A stretch of 64,000 bases of DNA from Serratia sp. FDAARGOS_506 (lineage in GTDB: Bacteria > Pseudomonadota > Gammaproteobacteria > Enterobacterales > Enterobacteriaceae): NCBI RefSeq assembly GCF_003812745.1, contig NZ_CP033831.1:2976001-3040000 (forward strand), written 5' to 3'. Below are positions 11,895 to 21,372 of this stretch, piece by piece. Positions within the stretch are counted from its first letter, which is position 1. Each line of letters starts with the position of its first letter. The notes beneath the pieces are model-generated. The model was not told where the DNA came from, did no database searches, and worked only from the letters and a program-made list of their open reading frames with translations. Made by a program: the position numbers and the translations under genes.

Positions 11895-12590
11895 TCAACC
11901 GAACAGGTGCAGCAGTACCGGGAACAGGAACGGTGCCAACAGCGAGGTGATGATGCCGCAGATCACCAGCGCCAGCGAGCCGAAAGCACCTTCCTGGTAG
12001 TCCATCTCCGCGCAGCGTGCGGTGCCCAGCGCGTGGGATGCTGTGCCCATCGCCAGACCGCGCGCCGAGTGGGTGGTGATTTTCAACAGGTTGAACAGCG
12101 TATGGCCGAACACGGCGCCGAGGATACCAACGAAAATGACACAGACCGCGCTGATCGCCGGAATGCCACCGAGCGAGTCCGCAACGGCCATGGCGATCGG
12201 CGTAGTGACCGATTTTGGCAGGATAGAGGCGGCGATTTCCGGCGTGGCGCCCAGCCACAGAGCGATGGCACCGCCGCTGATCATGGCGGTCAGGCTGCCG
12301 ATGAAGCACACCGCGATAATCGACTTCCAGCGTGCGCGGATCTGGTGCAGCTGTTCATACAGTGGGAACGCCAGCGCGACGACCGCCGGCTGCAGCAGAT
12401 CGTTGAGGATTTTGCTGCCCTGAAAGTAGCGCTCATAGGAAATGCCGGTGAACAGCAGCAGCGGAATGATCACCGCCATGGAAACCAGCAGCGGGTTGAG
12501 CAGCGGCATGTTCAGCTTGCGCGCCAGCCAGCGCGCGGCGAAATAGACCGCCAGCGTCAGCGGCAGCGACCACCAGATTTCATGGATCAT
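11895..12590 (-). CDS. yohK: CidB/LrgB-family membrane protein YohK
   Basis: Polytopic inner-membrane protein of 231 residues, close to E. coli YohK throughout ([59 protein letters not shown]). The LrgB family has been linked to murein hydrolase/holin-like control and to pyruvate or metabolite export; no function is proven here. I chose the ATG that gives [11 protein letters not shown], because the 36 extra upstream codons overlap yohJ and lack conservation. Its ATG overlaps the yohJ stop (ATGA), indicating translational coupling. Confidence 0.9.
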   Translation of the reverse strand: MIHEIWWSLPLTLAVYFAARWLARKLNMPLLNPLLVSMAVIIPLLLFTGISYERYFQGSKILNDLLQPAVVALAFPLYEQLHQIRARWKSIIAVCFIGSLTAMISGGAIALWLGATPEIAASILPKSVTTPIAMAVADSLGGIPAISAVCVIFVGILGAVFGHTLFNLLKITTHSARGLAMGTASHALGTARCAEMDYQEGAFGSLALVICGIITSLLAPFLFPVLLHLFG

Positions 12591-12994
12591 TTTTTGCCCT
12601 CCGTGTCGCCGGGCTTGCCGGAGATGCGGCGCTCGCGATGAAAATAGTGTGAGGTATAGCCGACCACCACCAGCACCATCAGCGTGCTGATCAGGCAAGA
12701 GATGACCAGTGGGCCCAGATGCGCGACGATCTGATCGTAGTATTTCATCACCCCGACGCCGATCGGCACGAACAGCAGCACCATGTAGCGGATCAGCAAA
12801 TGACAGCCGGGTTTAACCCATTTGGCCGGCATAATCTGGGTAGAGAGCAGGGCGAACAGCAGCAGCATACCGAGGATGCTACCGGGAATGGCGAACGGCA
12901 GCAGCGCCGCCAGCGCATTGCCGACGAACAGACAAAGGTAGATGAGGAGCAGGGCTCTCAGGTATTTCCAGCACAGTGTGAGCACGTTGGCCAT
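12587..12994 (-). CDS. yohJ: CidA/LrgA-family membrane protein YohJ
   Basis: Small inner-membrane partner of YohK, 135 residues with about four hydrophobic helices. The family core [22 protein letters not shown] and [17 protein letters not shown] is clear. The start at ATG 12994 ([14 protein letters not shown]) matches the E. coli length; the longer frame adds 40 non-conserved residues. It is upstream in a two-gene yohJK operon with a four-base overlap. The LrgA/LrgB pairing is known; the substrate is unknown. Confidence 0.9.
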   Translation of the reverse strand: MANVLTLCWKYLRALLLIYLCLFVGNALAALLPFAIPGSILGMLLLFALLSTQIMPAKWVKPGCHLLIRYMVLLFVPIGVGVMKYYDQIVAHLGPLVISCLISTLMVLVVVGYTSHYFHRERRISGKPGDTEGKK

Positions 12995-13132
12995 TGTCTT
13001 TTCCCGTTTAACCGATGCATTCATCATACAATTAAACTGTGAGCCATGCCACAGATCGAACCATGAATTCTCGCTATGAGTGCCATGCCCGATCGGCGGG
13101 TTGACAGCCCGCAATGGCTACTACGCGCGGGT

Positions 13133-14347
13133 TCAGCGCGTATCTTCGGCGGTTGCCGCCGCGTGTTCTGCCAGCCGGTGGCCGAGGAAGAAAAACAGCA
13201 GGCTGAGCAGCGCGGCGACGATCAGCATCACGAACATCAACGGCGGCGCGGCATAGCTGAGCAGCACCCCGCACAGCACCGGGTTGATGGCGCCGCCCAG
13301 CGCGCTGAGGTTCTGTACCCCATAGTAACTGCCTTTCAGGTGCGGCGGCGCGATAAAGTCGATGAACATGTATTCCACTGGGATAACGATGATTTCGCCG
13401 AGGGTAAACACCGCCATCGCCGCCAGCCACAGCCAGACCGCCTGGCCGGCCATCATAAAGCCGAGCAGACCGACGATGAAAAACAGCGTGCCCAGCGCCA
13501 GCCAGCGCAGCATATTTTCCTGACGCATGCCGCGGCTGAGCAGGTATTGCAGGGCGATGACGATACCGGCGTTGACGATCATCACCAGCCCGATGATTTT
13601 GTAGGCAAACTCGGCGCTGGAGACGGTGATCAGGTACTGCGACAGATAGCCGGTGAACTGACCGAACACGACGGCGCCCAGGGTACTGCCGAGGGTGAAG
13701 TAGATCAGCCGCCGATCGCTGCGCAGGATAGTCAGCGTCTGGCGGAAGTTGGGGAGCGCTGCGGGTGTGGTGGCGGCTGGCGTTGCGCGCTGTTCCCGGC
13801 CGCGCAAACGCAGGCTGAGTGCCGCCACCGTCGCCAGCGCCAACCCGCCCGACAGGTAAAACGGCAGCAGCGGGCTAAGCCCGGCCACCAGAACGCCGAG
13901 CGCAGAACCGATCGCCCAGCCGACGTTGACCAGCGTGTAGTTGATTGAAAAAGCCTTGATACGCTGCTCGACCGGCAGCCAGTCGGCGAAGCAGGCCTTA
14001 ATGGTGATGCTTAGCACCGAATAACAGGTGTGCAGGATCGCCAGCACCACGATCACGCCGCCGGGGCGCGGGATCCAGGGAAGGGCGAAGAAGCTCAGCG
14101 CAAACAATAAAATCGACAGCAGGATCAGGCGGTTCTTGCTGAATTTGTCCACCAGATAGCCGCCGTACAGGCTGGCAAGGATGCCGAGGGTCAGGCTGAC
14201 GCCCAGGATCACGCCCACGCTCTTTGGCAGCAGTTGGAAATGCTCGGTGAGATAAATGGTGATAAACGGCAGCGTGACGCCGCGGCCGATGGTCAACACC
14301 AGCGAGCTGGCCAGCAGTACGTTGATCAGCGAGGGGAATCCCTTCAT
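13133..14347 (-). CDS. MFS transporter, YdeE-like
   Basis: Inner-membrane secondary transporter of 404 residues with about 12 helices. The N-terminal ASSLVLTIGRGVTLPFITIYL, the loop-2 to -3 segment GGYLVDKFSKNRLIL, KAFSINYTLVNVGWAIGSALG and VFTLGEIIVIPVEYMFIDFIAPP resemble E. coli YdeE, which has been associated with export of dipeptides and other small compounds. The cargo is inferred only from this likeness. It is separated from both neighbours and probably monocistronic. Confidence 0.8.
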   Translation of the reverse strand: MKGFPSLINVLLASSLVLTIGRGVTLPFITIYLTEHFQLLPKSVGVILGVSLTLGILASLYGGYLVDKFSKNRLILLSILLFALSFFALPWIPRPGGVIVVLAILHTCYSVLSITIKACFADWLPVEQRIKAFSINYTLVNVGWAIGSALGVLVAGLSPLLPFYLSGGLALATVAALSLRLRGREQRATPAATTPAALPNFRQTLTILRSDRRLIYFTLGSTLGAVVFGQFTGYLSQYLITVSSAEFAYKIIGLVMIVNAGIVIALQYLLSRGMRQENMLRWLALGTLFFIVGLLGFMMAGQAVWLWLAAMAVFTLGEIIVIPVEYMFIDFIAPPHLKGSYYGVQNLSALGGAINPVLCGVLLSYAAPPLMFVMLIVAALLSLLFFFLGHRLAEHAAATAEDTR

Positions 14348-14436
14348 GCGAAGCCTGTGTATGCATACAGTTATTGGGCAATGCAGATAACATAGCGCAT
14401 TTTGGCGAGGACGGAAGGGGGAAGCCGAAAATTAGT

Positions 14437-14465
14437 TTAAAAACAGAGGCTGCGTCGGCAGCCTC
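14437..14465 (-). terminator. Terminator downstream of the orphan binding protein gene
   Basis: GAGGCTGC (14446-14453) pairs with GCAGCCTC (14458-14465) around a GTCG tetraloop. On the minus strand it is followed by TGTTTTTAAA. It starts 14 bases after the stop at 14,479. Confidence 0.85.
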
Positions 14466-14478
14466 GTCAAAAACAGCA

Positions 14479-15546
14479 TTATTTACCGTGTTCGGCCTGC
14501 AGCGTGGCGAACCACGGCTGTACGAAGTCGCTGCTGCTGCCCCAGCCGGGGATGATCTTCGCCAGCCCGGCGACGTTGACCGGCCCCGGCTGCGCCAGCA
14601 ACAGCGCCTGCGGAATGACCGTCGCTTTGAACTGATAGCTGTCCGGTGTGCTTTCCCCGGCGATCTTGTTGGCCACCAGGCGCAGGTTGACTGCGCCGAT
14701 AAGTTTCGGATCCACCGCCACGCTGACTTGCCACGGGCTGCCGGCTTCGCGCATCAGTTGCAAGTCCTGGTTGGAGATATCGATGCTGTACAGCTTGATC
14801 TCGGTGCGGCCGTTCTCTTTCAATGCCTTGTAAGCACCTTGGGTGAAGGCGTCCCAGGTGCCCCAGATGGCGTCGATCTTGCCTTTCGGGTATTTCGCCA
14901 ACACCGCGCCCACCTTGTTGGCGGTATCACCCTGTACGTCGGAGGAGACGGCGCCGATCGATTCCAGCTCGTGAATGCCCGGATGTTGTTTCAGCAGCTG
15001 CTGATAGGCGGCCTGGCGGCGTTCCATCGGCGGGAAGCCGGCTACCCAGAGTTTGATGATGTTGGCCTGGCCGTTGAAATCCTTCACCAACTGGCCGAAG
15101 GAGGCGTTGGCCAGCGAAGCGTCGTCCTGCTGCGAGACGGTGACGCCGGGAACGCTGCCGTTAACGTCGGTATCGAAAGCTGCGACGGCGATGCCGGCCG
15201 CCGCGATGCGTTTAACCAGATCGGTGGAATAGGGGGCCCGTCCCTGCGAGAGAATGATGCCGTCATATTTCTGGCTGATAGCCTGGTTGACGAAGTCCTG
15301 GAAGCGCGCGTCGTCGCCGTTGCTGAGGAAAGTGTCCACCTTGAAGCCCAGCTTGCGTCCTTCCTGAATGGCGCCCGCCAAAAATTGTGTGGTGTTATCA
15401 TCGGATCCGAGGTTACGGATCACCGCGATGCGTACCGGCCCCTGATGTTGGGCGATGGCGATCGGTACGGCGGCATTTTCCGCCGCCTGCAGCGGCAGGG
15501 CGGACAGCAGGCAGAGGGCGAGCAGCGAAGTCTTGAGGTTTTTCAT
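14479..15546 (-). CDS. Orphan periplasmic sugar-binding protein (Peripla_BP_4 type)
   Basis: Predicted ABC-importer binding protein of 355 residues with a signal peptide (MKNLKTSLLALCLLSALPLQA). The mature protein has the RbsB/YtfQ-like fold: VRIAVIRNLGSDDNTTQFLAGAIQEG, AISQKYDGIILSQGR, VAAFDTDVN and the hinge/ligand segments IDAIWGTWDAFTQGAYKAL and LYSIDISNQDL. A GGAG site nine bases before ATG 15546 decides this start over an upstream TTG. No permease or ATPase gene is adjacent, so it may feed a transporter encoded elsewhere or act as a sensor protein. A sugar ligand is family inference. Confidence 0.82.
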   Translation of the reverse strand: MKNLKTSLLALCLLSALPLQAAENAAVPIAIAQHQGPVRIAVIRNLGSDDNTTQFLAGAIQEGRKLGFKVDTFLSNGDDARFQDFVNQAISQKYDGIILSQGRAPYSTDLVKRIAAAGIAVAAFDTDVNGSVPGVTVSQQDDASLANASFGQLVKDFNGQANIIKLWVAGFPPMERRQAAYQQLLKQHPGIHELESIGAVSSDVQGDTANKVGAVLAKYPKGKIDAIWGTWDAFTQGAYKALKENGRTEIKLYSIDISNQDLQLMREAGSPWQVSVAVDPKLIGAVNLRLVANKIAGESTPDSYQFKATVIPQALLLAQPGPVNVAGLAKIIPGWGSSSDFVQPWFATLQAEHGK

Positions 15547-15720
15547 TATTATAGGCTCCAAAAAAGCGGGGAAACGATCCCGGTGAAGGTCTGTTATAGC
15601 AGTCTTTCTATCTGGACGTCTATTTGTTGTTGCGGAGCATCATAGCGGGATGCGGCGGGCGAGGGAATCAGAGCGGTTATGACTTTTTCTTACTGTTTAT
15701 AACGTTGGGTTTGAGACCAT

Positions 15721-15747
15721 AAAAAAGGGCCGAGCAAGCTCGACCCT
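15721..15747 (-). terminator. Terminator of metG
   Basis: AGGGCCGAGC and GCTCGACCCT (15726-15747) form a hairpin with one mismatch and an AA loop. On the minus strand it is followed by six T. It lies about 20 bases after the metG stop. Confidence 0.85.
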
Positions 15748-15768
15748 CGATGTTACGCGCTGACGCGA

Positions 15769-17796
15769 TTACTTGACCTGCATACCAGGCTGTGCACCGC
15801 TGTCCGGGCTCAGCAAGAAGATCTCTTTCCCGCCAGGGCCCGCCGCCATCACCATGCCTTCCGAAACACCGAAGCGCATTTTGCGCGGCGCCAGGTTGGC
15901 GACCATGATGGTCAGGCGGCCTTCCAGCGCTTTCGGATCCGGGTAAGCGGAGCGAATGCCGGAGAAGATCTGGCGCGATTCACCGCCCAGATCCAACTGT
16001 AGCTTCAGCAGTTTGTCGGAGCCTTCGACAAAGTCGGCGCTCTTGATCAGAGCGATGCGCATGTCTACCTTGGCGAAGTCGTCGAAGGTGATGGTTTCCT
16101 GAATAGGATCGTCGGCCAATGGACCGGTCACCGGTTTGGCGGCGGCCATGTCTTCCTTCGAGGCGTTGACCATCTCGCTGACCTTGTCCAGATCGATGCG
16201 GTTGAACAGCGCCTTGAATGCGTTTACCTGATGGCCCAGCAGCGGTTGCGGGATCGCGTCCCAGCTCAGCTCGGCGTTCAGGAACGCTTCGGCGCGTTCG
16301 GTCAGCGAAGGCAGCACCGGCTTCAGGTAGGTCATCAGCACGCGGAACAGGTTGATACCCATCGAGCAGATGGCCTGCAGATCGGCGTCGCGGCCTTCTT
16401 CCTTCGCCACCACCCACGGAGCCTGCTCATCCACATAGCGGTTGGCCAGATCGGCCAGCGCCATGATTTCGCGGATGGCGCGGCTGAACTCGCGGCTGGC
16501 GTAAGCTTCGGCGATGCTCTGAGCCGCGTCGACGAAGGTCTGGTACAGCGCCGGATCGGCCAGGCTGTCGGCCAGTTTGCCGCCGAAGCGCTTGTTGATA
16601 AAGCCGGCGTTGCGCGAGGCCAGGTTCACCACCTTGTTGACGATATCGGCGTTTACGCGCTGCACGAAATCTTCCAGATTGAGATCGATGTCATCAATGC
16701 GTGAAGAGAGTTTGGCGGCGTAGTAATAGCGCAGGCAGTCGGCGTCCAGATGCTGCAGGTAGGTGCCGGCTTTGATGAAGGTGCCGCGCGACTTGGACAT
16801 TTTGGCGCCGTTCACCGTCACGTAGCCGTGCACGAACAGGTTGGTCGGTTTGCGGAAGTTGCTGCCTTCCAGCATCGCCGGCCAGAACAGGCTGTGGAAG
16901 TAGACGATATCCTTGCCGATAAAGTGATACAGCTCGGTGGTGGCGTCTTTGCGCCAGAATTCGTCGAAGTTCAGATCGCCGCGCTTGTCGCACAGGTTCT
17001 TGAAGGAGCCCATGTAGCCGATCGGCGCATCCAGCCAGACGTAGAAGTATTTGCCCGGCGCATCCGGGATCTCGAAGCCGAAGTAAGGCGCATCGCGGGA
17101 GATGTCCCACTGCTGCAGGCCGGATTCGAACCACTCCTGCATCTTGTTCGCCACCTGTTCTTGCAGCGCGCCGGAGCGCGTCCACGCCTGCAGCATTTCG
17201 CTGAAGGCCGGCAGGTCGAAGAAGAAGTGCTCGGAGTCGCGCATCACCGGTGTCGCGCCGGAAACCACGGACTTCGGATCGATCAGTTCCGTCGGGCTGT
17301 AGGTGGCGCCGCACACTTCGCAGTTGTCGCCGTACTGATCGGGCGATTTGCATTTCGGGCAGGTGCCTTTCACGAAACGGTCCGGCAGGAACATGCCTTT
17401 CTCCGGATCGTACAGCTGAGAAATGGTGCGGTTCTTGATAAAACCGTTTTCTTTCAGGCGGCTGTAGATCAGGGTGGACAGCTCACGGTTTTCATCGCTA
17501 TGGGTCGAATGGTAGTTGTCATAGCTGATGCCAAAGCCGGCGAAATCCTGTTGGTGCTCCTGGCTCATCTCCGCGATCATTTCTTCCGGTTTCACGCCCA
17601 GTTGCTGCGCTTTCAGCATGATCGGCGTGCCGTGCGCGTCGTCCGCGCAGATGAAATGCACTTCGTGGCCGCGCATTCGTTGGTAACGCACCCAGATATC
17701 CGCCTGGATGTGCTCGAGCATGTGGCCGAGATGGATGGAACCATTTGCGTACGGTAGCGCGCACGTCACCAATAATTTTTTCGCGACTTGAGCCAT
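15769..17796 (-). CDS. metG: Methionyl-tRNA synthetase
   Basis: Charges tRNA-Met with methionine. It has 675 residues in the long homodimeric enterobacterial form. The class I catalytic core has the HIGH motif ([11 protein letters not shown], near residue 15-25) and KMSKSRGT near residue 330. Between them is a zinc knuckle with paired CPKC and CEVC near 145-160. The C-terminal 110 residues form the EMAP/Trbp111-like tRNA-binding domain ([35 protein letters not shown]). It is divergent from mrp with a 159-base gap, the conserved enterobacterial arrangement. Confidence 0.97.
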   Translation of the reverse strand: MAQVAKKLLVTCALPYANGSIHLGHMLEHIQADIWVRYQRMRGHEVHFICADDAHGTPIMLKAQQLGVKPEEMIAEMSQEHQQDFAGFGISYDNYHSTHSDENRELSTLIYSRLKENGFIKNRTISQLYDPEKGMFLPDRFVKGTCPKCKSPDQYGDNCEVCGATYSPTELIDPKSVVSGATPVMRDSEHFFFDLPAFSEMLQAWTRSGALQEQVANKMQEWFESGLQQWDISRDAPYFGFEIPDAPGKYFYVWLDAPIGYMGSFKNLCDKRGDLNFDEFWRKDATTELYHFIGKDIVYFHSLFWPAMLEGSNFRKPTNLFVHGYVTVNGAKMSKSRGTFIKAGTYLQHLDADCLRYYYAAKLSSRIDDIDLNLEDFVQRVNADIVNKVVNLASRNAGFINKRFGGKLADSLADPALYQTFVDAAQSIAEAYASREFSRAIREIMALADLANRYVDEQAPWVVAKEEGRDADLQAICSMGINLFRVLMTYLKPVLPSLTERAEAFLNAELSWDAIPQPLLGHQVNAFKALFNRIDLDKVSEMVNASKEDMAAAKPVTGPLADDPIQETITFDDFAKVDMRIALIKSADFVEGSDKLLKLQLDLGGESRQIFSGIRSAYPDPKALEGRLTIMVANLAPRKMRFGVSEGMVMAAGPGGKEIFLLSPDSGAQPGMQVK

Positions 17797-17955
17797 AGTG
17801 AGAACTTGCTTTCTGTAATGAATAAAAGGGCCTTCGATGTTAACCGATCGCGCCCTTCGCTGCTAGGGCGGTTTCTTACAGGTTATACGCGCCAGCCGAC
17901 GGGCAGTTCTGATATGCTTAGCCGGAAGCTACCCATTCAAAATCAAGGAGCCGGG

Positions 17956-19068
17956 ATGAACGCAAAATCCCCTGAGCAGACCAACCCCGAAGTTCTGCGT
18001 GCCCTGGTGACCGGTGTACTGGCCGCCTTTGAACACCCGACGTTGAAAAACAACCTGACTGCGCTGAAGGCCATTCATCACTGCGCGTTGCTGGACGATG
18101 TGCTGCATATCGAACTGTCGATGCCGTTTGCCTGGCAGAGCGGTTTTGAGGCGCTGCAGGCGAGCGTCGGCCCCGAGTTGTTGCGCGTGACCGGCGCTTC
18201 CGCCATCGACTGGAAGCTGAAACACGACATCACGACGCTGAAGCGTGCCAACGGCCAGGCCGGGATCAAAGGCGTGCGCAACATCGTCGCCGTCAGCTCC
18301 GGTAAAGGCGGAGTAGGGAAATCCAGCACCGCCGTCAACCTGGCGCTGGCGCTGGCCGCCGAAGGCGCCAAGGTCGGTATTCTGGACGCCGACATTTACG
18401 GCCCGTCGATCCCCAACATGCTGGGCACCGAACATGAGCGGCCGACCTCGCCGGACGGTCAGCACATGGCGCCAATCGTGGCGCACGGCCTGGCGACCAA
18501 CTCCATCGGTTACCTGGTGACCGACGACAACGCCATGGTGTGGCGCGGCCCGATGGCCAGCAAGGCGCTGATGCAGCTGCTGCAGGATACGCTGTGGCCG
18601 GATCTGGATTACCTGGTGCTGGATATGCCGCCGGGCACCGGTGACATCCAACTGACGCTGTCGCAGAACATTCCGGTGACCGGCGCGCTGGTGGTCACCA
18701 CGCCGCAGGATATCGCCTTGCTGGATGCCGCGAAGGGCATCGTGATGTTCGAGAAGGTGCATGTGCCGGTGCTGGGCATCGTGGAGAACATGAGCGTGCA
18801 TATCTGCAGCAACTGCGGTCACCATGAGCCGATCTTCGGCACCGGCGGCGCCGAGAAACTGGTGCAGAAATACCACAGCCGTCTGCTGGGGCAGATGCCG
18901 CTGCATATCTCGCTGCGCGAAGACCTGGATCGCGGTACGCCGACGGTGATCAGCCGCCCGGACAGCGAATTCGCCGAAATGTATCGCCAGCTCGCCGGCC
19001 GCGTGGCTGCGCAGATGTATTGGCAGGGTGAGGCAATTCCGACGGAGATTGCGTTCCGCGCGCTGTAA
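17956..19068 (+). CDS. mrp: Iron-sulfur cluster carrier ATPase Mrp (ApbC)
   Basis: P-loop scaffold or carrier that delivers Fe-S clusters to target proteins. It has 370 residues: an N-terminal MIP18/DUF59-like domain (residues 15-90) and a ParA-like ATPase with the deviant Walker A SSGKGGVGKSS and the switch sequence DADIYGPSIPNMLG. The cluster-binding CxxC is in ICSNCGHHEPIF. AAGGAG five bases before ATG 17956 fixes the start; a longer frame reaching into the metG promoter is not conserved. It is divergent from metG and has its own terminator. Confidence 0.96.
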   Translation: MNAKSPEQTNPEVLRALVTGVLAAFEHPTLKNNLTALKAIHHCALLDDVLHIELSMPFAWQSGFEALQASVGPELLRVTGASAIDWKLKHDITTLKRANGQAGIKGVRNIVAVSSGKGGVGKSSTAVNLALALAAEGAKVGILDADIYGPSIPNMLGTEHERPTSPDGQHMAPIVAHGLATNSIGYLVTDDNAMVWRGPMASKALMQLLQDTLWPDLDYLVLDMPPGTGDIQLTLSQNIPVTGALVVTTPQDIALLDAAKGIVMFEKVHVPVLGIVENMSVHICSNCGHHEPIFGTGGAEKLVQKYHSRLLGQMPLHISLREDLDRGTPTVISRPDSEFAEMYRQLAGRVAAQMYWQGEAIPTEIAFRAL

Positions 19069-19088
19069 TCTGCCTATGGTAATGCGAG

Positions 19089-19115
19089 AACCCGGCTTAA
19101 ACGCCGGGTTTTTTT
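19089..19115 (+). terminator. Rho-independent terminator of mrp
   Basis: AACCCGGC (19089-19096) pairs with GCCGGGTT (19103-19110) with loop TTAAAC and continues into a T-run to 19115. It ends at the stop of the convergent PAP2 gene, so it separates the two. Confidence 0.9.
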
Positions 19116-19776
19116 ATGGGATGCGAGTAGGGTTGTGCAAATCCGCACGGGTATAAGGGCGTTCGATTTGCGCTAATGTTTTGGCGATATGCTCCAGCAA
19201 TCCCTGGGTGGGGGCCGGCTGCCGATGTCCCATCAGTGCCAACGGCAAGGCCAGCGCGATGGCCAGATGTGGCCAGGAAAGGCATGGGCGAGCCTTGGCA
19301 CGTTGCAGCCACAGGAACAGTGCGCTGGCCAGGTAGCCTAAAATCAGCCCGCTGATCACCTCGGATACCGAGTGCACGCGAATTTCCAGCCGCGACACGC
19401 CGATGGCGAAAGGCAATATCCATCCGGTCAATAGCGCAAGGCTGCGCACCGGATGAGAAAAGCGGCCGGTCAACGCCCAGAGCAGCGGCGGCCAGATGCT
19501 GGCGGCGAGGGCCGAATGGCCGCTGAAGCCGGTGAAATCATAGCGCTCGCTGCCGATACCCCAGCCCATAAAGGCCAGTTTGGACAAGCAAACCACTCCG
19601 CCGGTGAAGCCGAAGATCAGCGCCCACTGCCAGCCAGCTGTGCGGGTGGTGGGAGACGCGAGCAACAATAAAAACAGAATCAGCGCGCAGGGCAGCAGCA
19701 GCATGCTGTCGCCGAAAAAAGTCAAAAAATACCAATCCAGCACATCAATCTCCGATGAAAGGCCACGGGGGAGCAT
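19114..19776 (-). CDS. PAP2-family membrane phosphatase
   Basis: Integral inner-membrane phosphatase-like protein of 220 residues with five to six helices. PAP2 motif 2 is seen as FTGFSGHSA, with the catalytic His in SGH, and motif 3 as SRLEIRVHSVSEV, where Glu replaces the usual final Asp. Motif 1 is a variant, KLAFMGWGIG, rather than the classic K-x6-RP, as in a broad proteobacterial subfamily. Likely substrates are undecaprenyl or lipid phosphates, by family inference. It is convergent with mrp and monocistronic. Confidence 0.8.
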   Translation of the reverse strand: MLPRGLSSEIDVLDWYFLTFFGDSMLLLPCALILFLLLLASPTTRTAGWQWALIFGFTGGVVCLSKLAFMGWGIGSERYDFTGFSGHSALAASIWPPLLWALTGRFSHPVRSLALLTGWILPFAIGVSRLEIRVHSVSEVISGLILGYLASALFLWLQRAKARPCLSWPHLAIALALPLALMGHRQPAPTQGLLEHIAKTLAQIERPYTRADLHNPTRIP

Positions 19777-19979
19777 AAGTCAGCGCAGGAGTGTATCTTG
19801 TTACCGCGCTTTGCCCTAGCCGTGAGATTCTTAAAATGCTGCAGCGCCGATCGATAAGGTGAGCCAGCCCGAATTCACCCGCCGTCGCGCAATATACAGT
19901 GGCGCAAATCCTGACGACTCCCTATAATTGTCGCGTTTTAGTTCCCCCCTTCACATTACGAAATCAGGTCTTTAATTTT

Positions 19980-20621
19980 ATGACTGACAATCCGCATCAG
20001 TGCGTCATTATTGGTATAGCTGGCGCATCTGCCTCCGGAAAAAGCCTTATTGCCAGCACGTTGTACCGCGAACTCCGCGAGCAAGTCGGCGATGAGCACA
20101 TCGGCGTTATTCCTGAAGACAGTTACTATAAAGACCAGACTCACCTGACCATGGAAGAACGGGTCAAAACCAATTATGACCACCCGAGCGCCATGGATCA
20201 CAACCTGCTGTTCCAGCATCTGCAGATGCTGAAGGCCGGCAAGGCGATTGAACTGCCGCTGTACAGCTACACCGAGCACACGCGCAAGAAAGAAACCGTC
20301 CATCTCGAACCTAAAAAAGTGATCATTCTGGAAGGGATCTTGCTGCTGACGGATATCCGCCTGCGCCAGGAAATGAACTTCTCGATCTTTGTCGACACGC
20401 CATTGGATATCTGCCTGATGCGCCGCATGAAGCGCGACGTCAACGAGCGCGGGCGCTCGATGGATTCGGTGATGGCGCAATACCAGAAGACCGTGCGCCC
20501 AATGTTCCTGCAGTTTATCGAACCTTCCAAACAATACGCCGACATCATCGTCCCGCGCGGCGGCAAGAACCGCATCGCGATCGATATTCTGAAAGCTAAA
20601 ATCAGCCAATTCTTTGAATAA
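19980..20621 (+). CDS. udk: Uridine/cytidine kinase
   Basis: Phosphorylates uridine and cytidine in pyrimidine salvage. It has 213 residues, identical in length to E. coli Udk. The P-loop is [11 protein letters not shown] near residue 11-21, followed by [12 protein letters not shown] (base binding), [12 protein letters not shown] and VILEGILLL (Walker B-like). I use the ATG at 19980 giving MTDNPHQCV; upstream in-frame codons are not conserved. It lies upstream of dcd and asmA, the usual enterobacterial order. Confidence 0.96.
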   Translation: MTDNPHQCVIIGIAGASASGKSLIASTLYRELREQVGDEHIGVIPEDSYYKDQTHLTMEERVKTNYDHPSAMDHNLLFQHLQMLKAGKAIELPLYSYTEHTRKKETVHLEPKKVIILEGILLLTDIRLRQEMNFSIFVDTPLDICLMRRMKRDVNERGRSMDSVMAQYQKTVRPMFLQFIEPSKQYADIIVPRGGKNRIAIDILKAKISQFFE

Positions 20622-20632
20622 TGCCGCTTAAT

Positions 20633-20656
20633 GGCCGGAAATATGCATTTCCGGCC
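20633..20656 (+). other. Perfect stem-loop between udk and dcd
   Basis: GGCCGGAAAT (20633-20642) and ATTTCCGGCC (20647-20656) form a ten-pair stem with an ATGC loop, 11 bases after the udk stop. There is no U-run. It may be a weak terminator or an mRNA end-protecting structure. Confidence 0.5.
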
Positions 20657-20746
20657 GGCGGCCAACTATTTGCACCCCAGCGTAGACCTTTCGCCCGTTG
20701 TGTGGCAATTTTTGTTTAGTGACGCGTTTTGATGGAGAAGAGAGAC

Positions 20747-21328
20747 ATGAGACTGTGCGACCGCGATATAGAAGCCTGGCTGGATAGCGAGAAACTGGTG
20801 ATTTCCCCGCGCCCGCCGCTCGAACGCATCAACGGAGCCACAGTAGATGTCCGTTTGGGCAATCAGTTCCGCGTGTTTCGCGGCCATACCGCGCCTTTTA
20901 TCGATCTCAGCGGGCCGAAAGATGAAGTCAGTGCCGCGCTGGATCGCGTGATGAGCGACGAGATTGTTCTGCCGGAAGGCGAGGCGTTCTTCCTTCATCC
21001 CGGCGAGTTGGCCCTGGCGGTGACGTTCGAATCCGTGACGCTGCCGAACGATCTCGTGGGTTGGCTTGACGGCCGTTCCTCCTTGGCGCGCTTGGGGTTG
21101 ATGGTTCACGTGACCGCGCACCGTATCGATCCGGGTTGGCACGGGCGTATCGTGCTGGAGTTTTACAACTCCGGTAAGTTGCCGCTGGCCCTGCGGCCGG
21201 GGATGCTGATTGGCGCCTTGAGCTTTGAGCCGTTGTCCGGCCCGGCGGCCCGACCATACAACAGCCGTCAGGACGCAAAATATCGCGATCAGCAGGGCGC
21301 AGTAGCCAGTCGAATCGACAAGGACTAA
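20747..21328 (+). CDS. dcd: dCTP deaminase
   Basis: Deaminates dCTP to dUTP, the main source of dUMP for dTTP in enterics. It has 193 residues beginning [12 protein letters not shown], as in E. coli. The conserved trimer active-site segments are [32 protein letters not shown] and the nucleotide-binding tail [17 protein letters not shown] strong GGAGAAGAGAG ribosome site lies just before ATG 20747, rejecting the upstream TTG/ATG. asmA follows 44 bases downstream, probably in the same transcript. Confidence 0.96.
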   Translation: MRLCDRDIEAWLDSEKLVISPRPPLERINGATVDVRLGNQFRVFRGHTAPFIDLSGPKDEVSAALDRVMSDEIVLPEGEAFFLHPGELALAVTFESVTLPNDLVGWLDGRSSLARLGLMVHVTAHRIDPGWHGRIVLEFYNSGKLPLALRPGMLIGALSFEPLSGPAARPYNSRQDAKYRDQQGAVASRIDKD

Positions 21329-21372
21329 CGGCGCGGGATGCACCGTCGGTGTGGCGCTGACAAGAGGGTGGC

